DNA from: Candidatus Heimdallarchaeota archaeon
Lineage (GTDB): Archaea; Asgardarchaeota; Heimdallarchaeia; Heimdallarchaeales; Kariarchaeaceae
Reading direction: 5' to 3'
NCBI GenBank assembly: GCA_027016475.1
Contig: JALUTL010000171.1
Coordinates: 1 to 13,494, forward strand
DNA: 13,494 nucleotides
In this document: one piece after another, positions 1 to 6,051 of the stretch
Layout: each line of letters opens with the position of its first letter
Numbering within the stretch: position 1 is the stretch's first letter
The notes under the pieces: generated by a model
Told to the model about the DNA's origin: nothing
Database searches by the model: none
Seen by the model: only the letters and a program-made list of their open reading frames with translations
Translations under genes and position numbers: made by a program

Positions 1-1011
1 AATCGAGTCTGATCCATTGGTCTCCGGCAAATATTGGTTATTGTGTATGATCCATGGGGCAAGGCCAGATGGCTACCCTTCCACCTGCCAGAAAAGCAGG
101 AGAAGAGGCTGGAAAAGCTGGGCTTGCACATCATGGACGCCAAGACAGCAACTATTTTGACAGACAACCATACATTCCGGCTGAATCTGACCTACTACAT
201 TGAGCCGCAGGAGACCGAGGTTCAGCATTCCTTAATTCCACTGCCCGAACCCGGAGAGGAGAGGGAAGTCATTCTGGGGCTGGATCCCGGCCTTCGCATC
301 CCCTATACAGGCGTGTTCGTGCCGGCCCACGACTTCTAGTTGCGGAATGAGCTGGTGAGATACTACCGGGTGCCGGCATATTCCCGCAAGCTCTATATGC
401 TGGACTGCAAGCTTCAGGAGCTCAGATGCACCTTGGAAGAACTCAAAGCAACAACCCCACCGCATCACTGGAACAGCAGAAAACGAAAGGTTGTCCATGC
501 GCTCTGCCGTACCCACAGGGCATGGCTGTCCGTCCGCAAGGAGGCAGAGAACATCCTATCAGGCAAAATCCTCTCCGATTGTTTTGCCTGGCGGCAGGCC
601 GGCTGGGACATAAGGATTACGGTGGGCTATCCGAAGTACATCAATGAACGGATTCCGTATGTGAGCAAAAAACAGCGGCGGAGACATTACCGCTGGCGGT
701 ATTTCGGACGATGGCAGATACTTTAGCGAGTCGCTCAGGCTTCTGGCATTAAAGTCATACCGGTGGATGAGCAGTACACCTCCCGCACCTGTTCCCGTTG
801 CGGCATCTGTGAATTTCGCAGGTTCAGAAAGCAGAGCTCCATGCGGAAGTACGGTAGGGTGTTTCGGCACGATGGCTGGTTTGAATGTCTTAAATGCGGA
901 TTTAAGGCTAATGCAGACATAAACGGGCCCATCAACATTGTCAGGAAATATCTGATTACCCGTAACCGGCCCAAAGAGCTGATGGCCCTGGGCAGGCGGA
1001 TCAAATGGTGA
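1..1011 (+). pseudogene. tnpB: TnpB-like RNA-guided nuclease, degenerate, 5' end outside window
   Basis: One reading frame (frame 1) runs through the whole segment but is broken by TGA at 10-12, TAG at 337-339 and TAG at 724-726. It ends at a TGA at 1009-1011. Joined across these stops it gives the C-terminal ~335 residues of a TnpB. A GLDPG motif carries the RuvC-I Asp (codon 283-285). A four-Cys zinc ribbon follows (CxxC at 790-801, CxxC at 886-897), then NADING with the RuvC-III Asp (916-918). The usual RuvC-II Glu is not obvious: the expected place reads VGYPK, with Tyr at 628-630. TnpB proteins are RNA-guided DNA nucleases of IS200/IS605 elements. With three internal stops this copy is probably dead, unless UAG is read through. 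All pieces share one frame, so decay is by point mutation rather than indels. Confidence 0.8.
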
Positions 1012-1197
1012 CAGGGCGAATGGCGACAGTTGTCCCGCCAGACAAAGGGCAGGACTGACCAGAAGCCTGAAACGCATCATTGGGCCACAATCAGAAGGCA
1101 GAGGCTGATCTCCACATGGGTGGAGTGGCCCAGCCCAGTTGCTTGGATCAAGACCATGCCCATTCCCAAGGTGCCGAAACATCCGGAACTCTATGAT

Positions 1198-1519
1198 AGG
1201 ACGATTTTGCGTCCTCCCCCGTCTCTCTACCAGTGAGTCCTTCTGGACGAAGGGTAACCAACTGTTCCAGATTTCGGTCTGGAATGGGAGAGAATAGTGT
1301 CGATGGAACGCTCCCTAGCATATTCCACGAGGGGTCACTGCGATGATGGGCTGCCAAGGGGCAACCACAAAAGTCAGTGGGTCACTAACGGTTGCCTGCA
1401 CTCCGGCAGGGATTTAGCCCCACCAGTGAGGGACGAACAGGCATGGCGTCCTGCGAGTCCTGAGGTGGATCAGCGGATGTCCCTGTCGTCTCTAGAACCG
1501 ATAGGTGAAAGAGACAGGG
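1198..1519 (+). ncRNA. Candidate structured RNA in the right end of element 1 (omega-RNA-like)
   Basis: This noncoding stretch packs many short perfect stems in a row. They are AGGACG/CGTCCT (1198-1203 with 1210-1215), GTCC/GGAC (1237-1240 with 1245-1248), TTCCAGA/TCTGGAA (1265-1271 with 1278-1284), GGCAACC/GGTTGCC (1360-1366 with 1390-1396), CCTGC/GCAGG (1395-1399 with 1406-1410), GGACG/CGTCC (1431-1435 with 1447-1451) and CCCTGTC/GACAGGG (1481-1487 with 1513-1519). A longer pairing TCACTG/CAGTGA (1335-1340 with 1424-1429) could close a multi-branched domain. TnpB guide RNAs come from the right end of their element, and the last stem sits about 10 bases before the element/S9 junction, which fits. 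The ~190-base gap between the tnpB stop and the first stem is larger than usual. No family is recognised, and an unrelated structured RNA is possible. Confidence 0.42.
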
Positions 1520-1527
1520 AGGCATGG

Positions 1528-3074
1528 CTAGGTACACATGCACCATCCATATGACCCCCCAAGAATATAAAGCCGATTTGAGTCGACGCGATCCAAAACA
1601 AAATCGACTGCACTTTCAAGATCGATGTAATCTTTTTCACCCCATTCTCCCACGATGGATTTTCGGAATTCTTCACCATACCCATCACTACCGTGGGGAT
1701 TTGTAGCCAATACTGCATATCCTGCTGAAGTAAAACATTGAAACTCATGCCACATTGTTCCTGCAGGAGTCCACATGACGTGGGGGCCGCCATGGATATG
1801 CAGTGCGAGTGGGGGGTTCCCTTCGGAAGTATGTGGTTTGAAGAACCATGCCTGAATTTTTCGGCCAGTGGGAGATTCGATCCAAAGCTCTTCAGGAATG
1901 GAAATGAGATGGGTTTCAAGATACTTGGCATTTGGCTCTTCAATTAGTGTCAGTTGTCCATCGAATTTCCATACGCTACTGGGATGCAGAACACTGCTGG
2001 CCGTAAAGTAGAAGGTTCCATTCAATTCAGCCCAGCCTTCCAATGCCTCGTCCCCTCTGAAAATAATGGATGTTTCACGGGAATTCAAATCAAATTTCCG
2101 TAGCTCGGTTGTTCCTTTCTCATTCACTAGGAAGCCGAGGGTTTGGGCATCCAGCCACCTGATAGAATGAATGGACATATCCAGTCCGTCATTTCCCCTG
2201 TGTCGGTATCAACCAACGACAGGATTGGAGTTGCTCCAGCAAGAGATTCGCCGTTTATGCGTTGAACAACAACGCTTTTGCCGTCAGAGGATGGTGCAAT
2301 GGGTGTGCCGAAGAATGATGTAAATGAAGCAAGTATCTTTCCTTCCTGTGGAAGATCACTGTTCAGGTCGAACTTGAGCAGAGATACCCGTTTTGAAAGG
2401 TCAGGGGGAGTATCTGTTTTCGCAATCGCAACGATTGAGTGATTGTCCAAGAATTCTATAGACACATGGTTTGTCCAACGAGAAGACACTTGCCTTGATG
2501 ATTTGGAATCCAAGTCCAATAGATAAACCAATTCTTTTCTATGATCATGATAAGAAGTCCCTTCTCTATAGACAAGTGATTCAGTTACATATGGATCCAT
2601 CAAGGATTCTTTTTTCTCCTGCTCTTCCAACTCAAGACGTTTCCGATCATATTCTGTCAGCACCTGCCGTTCTTCAAGGGAATCATCCTTTCCCCATGGA
2701 GCAGTATATGCAACTCGTTTGCTGTCAGGGCTCCATGTTGCAGATGTCACGCCATTTGGATGTTTGGTCAATTGAATTGCCTCCCCGCCAAATTCCAGAT
2801 CCAGCAGATAGACTTGAGGTTTCTTGGCTCTGTTGCTGATGAACAAGAATTTGGAACCATCAGGAGAAAACTTGGGCTGGCGATCCTGCTTGTTTCCCAA
2901 TGTAATTTGACGGATTTTATTTGAATCGGTTCGTAGCAGGCGGATATGGGAAGTGTATGACTTGTCTGCGGGAGATGGTGAAACCTGTACCCAAGCGACT
3001 GTTGTCCTGCCCGCTTCTATTGAATTGACTTTTTTCAGTTCCAGATAGTCCTCTGGCAAAATGGGCTTTTTCAT
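1528..3074 (-). pseudogene. S9-family serine peptidase, frameshifted and truncated at the catalytic serine
   Basis: The start ATG is at 3074-3072. The N-terminal ~300 codons form a WD/beta-propeller-like region with TolB-type repeats (for example FSPDGSKFLFIS, and later WSPDSKRVAYT). The C-terminal part is the alpha/beta hydrolase of S9 acylaminoacyl-peptidases: HIHGGP, an NPHGSDGYG loop, and the nucleophile motif GGSYG with the Ser codon at 1554-1552. A one-base frameshift near 2185-2195 separates two overlapping reading frames (3074-2127 and 2178-1528) that together make one continuous S9 sequence. The gene stops at a TAG a few codons after GGSYG. About 130-150 residues carrying the catalytic Asp and His are missing, exactly where element 1 begins. 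The family removes residues or dipeptides from short peptides, usually in the cytoplasm; no signal peptide is seen. The missing 3' part may lie left of the window, beyond the element. Confidence 0.85.
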
Positions 3075-3163
3075 TGGGTTTGCATTTTGCAGAAGAGGGA
3101 TAAGATTTGTTCTTCCCCTAGAAATGAATTGACAATGAAAAAGGGACTTTTGTGCAAAAAAAC

Positions 3164-3173
3164 CTTTTTATAA
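3164..3173 (+). promoter_or_regulatory. Archaeal BRE/TATA promoter of the former ileS gene
   Basis: A run of A (caaaaaaaacc) followed by ctttttataa is a good match to an archaeal BRE plus TATA box. Initiation about 25 bases downstream would fall near 3195, at the first copy of the 19-base repeat, shortly before the ileS N-terminal homology. It lies in the 200-base spacer between the divergent S9 and ileS remnants, which otherwise holds only the repeat. Confidence 0.5.
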
Positions 3174-3200
3174 CATGAAATGAAACACGAGACATGAGCA

Positions 3201-3290
3201 TGAGGGATTGCCAAATTCGTTCATGATACGTTTTTCAAAATACACCCAGCTCAGCAAAGGAGGAATTTTTTTGAGGGATTGCGAAATTCG
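3201..3290 (+). repeat. Pair of 19-base direct repeats at the ileS start
   Basis: TGAGGGATTGCCAAATTCG at 3201-3219 recurs at 3272-3290 with one mismatch (C to G), 71 bases apart start to start. Each copy can encode the short start MRDC or LRDC followed quickly by a stop. The spacing suggests a duplicated piece of the ileS start region or a small local rearrangement. A GGAGG stands at 3260-3264, just before the second copy. Confidence 0.55.
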
Positions 3291-3469
3291 ATGAAAAGTT
3301 AGTAACGACGTTATTTGAAAGATACGATCAAAATTCTCCTCATCATGTAGAACAAGAAATTCTGAAGGTCTGGGAAAACATGAACCTTGTAAAAATGGTT
3401 CAGGACAAAACCAAGGGCAATGAAAGGTTTGTATTCTACGATGGGCAATGTTTGCTATCGGAATCATAA
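3275..3469 (+). pseudogene. ileS: Isoleucyl-tRNA synthetase, 5' fragment
   Basis: Frame 2 is open from 3275 to the TAA at 3467-3469. It encodes a class I IleRS N-terminus: an FDEK...FERYD start, VEQEILKVWENMNLV, a KTKGNERFVF stretch, then FYDG, the strand that normally leads to PPF-TG and the HIGH signature. Homology ends at FYDG near 3440. A one-base shift there would read FAIG, close to the expected F-A-T-G, so a frameshift probably precedes the break. No ATG exists in this frame, so the true start has been lost or lies across an indel near 3275-3290. IleRS charges tRNA-Ile in the cytoplasm. This piece lacks HIGH, the editing domain and KMSKS, and it continues, after element 2, in the 3' fragment at 4768-5874. 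Confidence 0.75.
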
Positions 3470-3536
3470 AACATGATATTCACTTTGAAATGACTCCTCC
3501 CAAACCTGATATATGCTCTGATACGATCCATAAATT

Positions 3537-4751
3537 GTGCAGACCCAAAAGAACCATTTCCAGACAAAAATAGACGGATACGAGATGGTTCACCGGATGA
3601 CACACATGACCAAAAGCCTCTATTATTTTGCCCTGTATACCATACGGCAGCAATTATCAGGAGACCAATCACGTCTTGACCCTCAAAGAGCTTTTCCATA
3701 AATTGAAAGATCATCCCTGCTATTTGAGCCTGTCCTCGGATCACGCTCAATTAACCCTGCGGAAGGTCATTCAGGCATACCAGAGCTACCTTGCGTTGCT
3801 CAAGCTCAAGAAGAAAGGGGAATATGAAGAAATGGTCAGGCCTCCCCGGTTTCTGCCGAAAGACGGCCATTTTCAGCTGGAATTCATCCAAAGGCAGATC
3901 AAATGGGAGGGGAAGTTTCTTCGGCTCAGCTTCGGAAAAAGAGGAATCCAAAACCTTGGCAGGCAGTACCTGCATGTCAGGATTCCTGACAACCTTTTGG
4001 CCCAACCAATCCATGGGATCAGGATCATTCCCAAGTTCAATGATTATTTCAAGATTGAATTCCTGTACATGCCTGAGGAAACAATCCCCGACCTTGACTT
4101 TGACCAGCACCTCAGCCTCGACTTGGGGCTCGACAACCTTGTGGTTGCTGTCTCCACCAAAGAGACTGACTTCATCCTTGAAGGACATGGCTTCAAATCA
4201 TACAATCAATGATGGAACAAGCAGGCTGCGGGGTTGAAGTCCCAGTATGACAGGCAGGGCATCAAGAAAGGAAAGAAGCTGAAATCCTTGTTTATCAAAC
4301 GCTACAATATAGGAACCTCATGCATCATCTGTCAAGATATATTGTGAACCATTGCCTCAGCAACAAAATCGGAAACATAATAGTCGGCGAATGGGCTGAC
4401 ATGAAGCGAGGCTTGAGAATGCGCAGGAGGGTTTCACAGCAGTTCCAGCAATTTCCATACAGGATGCTCAAGCTAAGCATAAAATACAAGGCTGAGCTGT
4501 ACGGTATCACTGTCATGTTTGTTGATGAGGCATATACCTCACAGACATGCTCATCCTGCGGAACCGTCAGGAAGAGAAACCGGGTGTATCGGGGCCTGTA
4601 CCGGTGCAGGAAATGCGGAATGGAACGGAATGCCGACATCAATGGGGCAATCAACATCCTGAAGAAAGTAGTCCCTAAGGGTACATCCCAATGGGATAGC
4701 GGCGAAATCGTCTCGCCAAGCCGTCTGAAGCTTGTCTGTTTTAGCGGCTGA
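3537..4751 (+). pseudogene. tnpB: TnpB-like RNA-guided nuclease, two frameshifts and one stop
   Basis: Reconstructed across three breaks, this is a near full-length TnpB of about 400 residues. It starts at GTG 3537 (MQTQKNHFQTKID) and continues in frame 0 through LYYFALYTIRQQL. It shifts to frame 1 near 3655-3665 (TLKELFHKLKD onward), meets TGA at 4210-4212 where Tyr or Trp is usual (NQ-stop-WNK), and shifts back to frame 0 near 4308-4312 before RNLMHHLSRYIV. RuvC-I Asp is at 4120-4122 (LDLGLD), RuvC-II Glu at 4389-4391 (VGEW), zinc-ribbon CxxC pairs at 4548-4559 and 4605-4616, and RuvC-III Asp at 4635-4637 (NADING). All catalytic residues survive, so inactivation looks recent, or the indels are assembly errors. 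It sits between the two ileS fragments. Confidence 0.85.
4685..4749 (+). ncRNA. Hairpin cluster at the tnpB 3' end, possible omega-RNA scaffold
   Basis: Three consecutive stems lie at the very end of tnpB: ATCCC/GGGAT (4685-4689 with 4693-4697), GGCGA/TCGCC (4701-4705 with 4713-4717) and AGCCG/CGGCT (4719-4723 with 4745-4749). TnpB guide RNAs overlap the gene's 3' end and take their guide from just outside the right end. Here that flank, from about 4760, is ileS sequence. The boundary is approximate. Confidence 0.35.
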
Positions 4752-4767
4752 ATAAGTTCCTATCGGA

Positions 4768-5874
4768 GCTTGACGATACTCAAACAATGAGATTTGACCC
4801 AAGTGAAAGAAAAGGGAACAAATTGCTGGGATTGTTGTATAATGCCTCGAAATTTTTTGTAACTTACGCCGAATTGGATGGTTTTGAGCCCTGCGACAAT
4901 CTATCCCCAACTGATCCGCTAGATCAATGGAGGCTTGAAAGGTTGCACCAATACTTAGCAGAAAGCCAGTACAATTATTCAATCTACGAGTTTGTCAAAC
5001 AAGTCTCTGCAACTGAACAATTCGTGGATGAAGTTACAAACTGGTATATCAGGCTAAGTAGGCATCGCGTCTGGAATGGGGACATGCATGCCCAAAACAC
5101 CCTGTTTGTCGTACTGTTGGAAACATCAAAAGCAATGGCTCCCATGACTCCTTTTGCAAGTGAGTTGATGTATTAGATGCTGAAAAAATTCAAATCGGAC
5201 TTGCAACCTTCAGTCCATTTGGAAAAGTTCCAACACCTGAAGAAATGACTGCAAAATAGCTAGTTCCAATGAGTATATTGCGACGACTTGCAGTTCTTGG
5301 ACGAGAATTGAGAAATCGGGAAGGAATAAAGCTTAGACAACCCTAAAGGGAAGCTTAGGTGTGGTTGGAACATATCGATGAAAGGGTTGTTGCCCTATTT
5401 CCACTGCTGTCAAAAGGGCTAAACGTCAAGAAAATCAGGCTATTGGAACGCCCAGATTGGTATTTGTCCTATTCATTGGTTCCAAGGTATGAAAACGCTG
5501 GAAAGATGTTTGGTTCACAAGTAACTATGTTCGCAGACAGACTCAGGAAACTTCCAAAATCATCTGTTCGAAAGTGGCGGGATGGAAAACCGGTTTGGGT
5601 TAATGGAGTCAAACTTTCAAATGAATTGGTGAGTTTGAAGGTTTCGACTCGTAAAGGATTCGTTTCAGGGCAGCAAAATGGAATGGCCATTTTCTTTAAT
5701 ACAAAATTGACCCAAGATTTGGTTGATGAAGGGCTGGTTAGAGAAGTAATACGCCACATTCAGCAAAACCGCAAGGATAAAGGTCTAGAGCTCACAAAGA
5801 GAATAGGCCTATTCGTATGCTGTTGTTCCTACATGGAAGATGTTTTAAAACGATATTGGCCAATGATCAAATGA
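4768..5874 (+). pseudogene. ileS: Isoleucyl-tRNA synthetase, 3' fragment with several stops
   Basis: The homology starts near 4778 (MRFDPSE) with the anticodon-binding domain: NASKFFVTYAELDGFEP, then LDQWRLERL, and NWYIRLSRHRVW. It runs in frame 2 to a TAG at 5174-5176, in mid-motif (FASELMY-stop-ML), and on to HLEKF near 5227. It then shifts to frame 1 (PTPEEMT), where TAG (5257-5259), TAA (5344-5346, right after the GIKLRQP motif) and TAG (5356-5358) interrupt it. The C-terminal domain continues (LNVKKIRLLERP, QVTMFADRLRKLP, LVDEGLVREVIRHIQ) to TGA at 5872-5874. The catalytic core and editing domain are absent, so this is a non-functional remnant. Frame and order match one original gene with the 5' fragment. 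A functional ileS must exist elsewhere. Confidence 0.88.
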
Positions 5875-5917
5875 GGTTGTTTGCGAAAGCATCCATTTTG
5901 TTGGGACTAAGCAACCT
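5874..5917 (+). other. Inverted repeat after the ileS remnant
   Basis: AGGTTGTTT (5874-5882) can pair with AAGCAACCT (5909-5917) with one G-U pair, leaving a 26-base loop. It starts at the ileS stop codon, so it could have been part of the transcript's 3' end. There is no following T-run, so a terminator role is not shown. The rest of the spacer to 6020 shows nothing recognisable. Confidence 0.3.
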
Positions 5918-6022
5918 TACGAGGTAAAGTTAGGAGAACACTGTTTGAGTTTTAGTTTGGCCTCTTAATCCCATAAACCCCTTTCAAAAAACACATTGGA
6001 AACAATGAATGCAGGTTAATTT

Positions 6023-6030
6023 TTTATACT
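6023..6030 (+). promoter_or_regulatory. TATA box of the glycoside hydrolase gene
   Basis: tttatact lies 22-29 bases before the ATG at 6052, with purine-rich aggttaa upstream as a possible BRE. This spacing puts initiation at or next to the ATG, that is, a leaderless transcript. No Shine-Dalgarno sequence precedes the ATG. Confidence 0.55.
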
Positions 6031-6051
6031 AAATATTCTCTTTTTGAGGCC

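Larger units (their letters stand above)
1..1530 (+). mobile_element. IS200/IS605-type element 1 (left end outside window)
   Basis: The segment consists of a degenerate tnpB reading frame followed by about 500 bases of G+C-rich, hairpin-rich noncoding DNA. It is richer in G+C than the flanking DNA. The right boundary is set near 1525-1535, because there the minus-strand S9 peptidase homology stops abruptly just after its catalytic serine motif and the sequence changes character. No tnpA (Y1 transposase) is visible, so this part of the element would be non-autonomous. The left end lies before the window. The boundary is inferred from the interrupted gene, not from a known terminal motif. Confidence 0.65.
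3463..4759 (+). mobile_element. IS200/IS605-type element 2, tnpB only, within the ileS remnant
   Basis: A single degenerate tnpB fills almost the whole segment, with about 75 bases of leader and almost no tail. It separates the IleRS N-terminal and C-terminal homologies and is flanked on both sides by CTATCGGA. No tnpA is present. The ends are approximate: ileS-like sequence is seen up to about 3460 and again from about 4778. Its right end is short and unlike that of element 1, so the two elements belong to different groups. Confidence 0.6.
3455..4767 (+). repeat. CTATCGGA direct repeats bracketing element 2
   Basis: CTATCGGA occurs at 3455-3462 and 4760-4767. Including the preceding bases, 10 of 11 positions match (TTgCTATCGGA and TTcCTATCGGA). 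The copies lie where the ileS homologies end and resume, just outside the tnpB. IS200/IS605 elements do not normally duplicate their target, so the repeat may mark a deletion or recombination junction, or be chance. Confidence 0.45.

Noticed and set aside
559..1182. Long minus-strand open frame opposite tnpB1
   Set aside because: It lies opposite the tnpB1 frame and the G+C-rich element end. Its translation shows no domain or start context, so it is a shadow frame.
1030..1236. Open frame after the tnpB1 stop, in the same frame
   Set aside because: It might be a TnpB C-terminal tail past a TGA, but the residues show no family motif and the DNA is dominated by inverted repeats, so it was not called coding.
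1198..1519. Group I or group II intron, RNase P or SRP RNA
   Set aside because: No group II domain V, no group I core elements and no RNase P or SRP signature could be found by eye. No reverse transcriptase or homing endonuclease is present.
4210..4212. TGA inside tnpB2 as a selenocysteine codon
   Set aside because: The position is normally Tyr or Trp in TnpB (NQ-x-WNK), no catalytic Cys/Sec is known there, and nearby frameshifts show ordinary decay.
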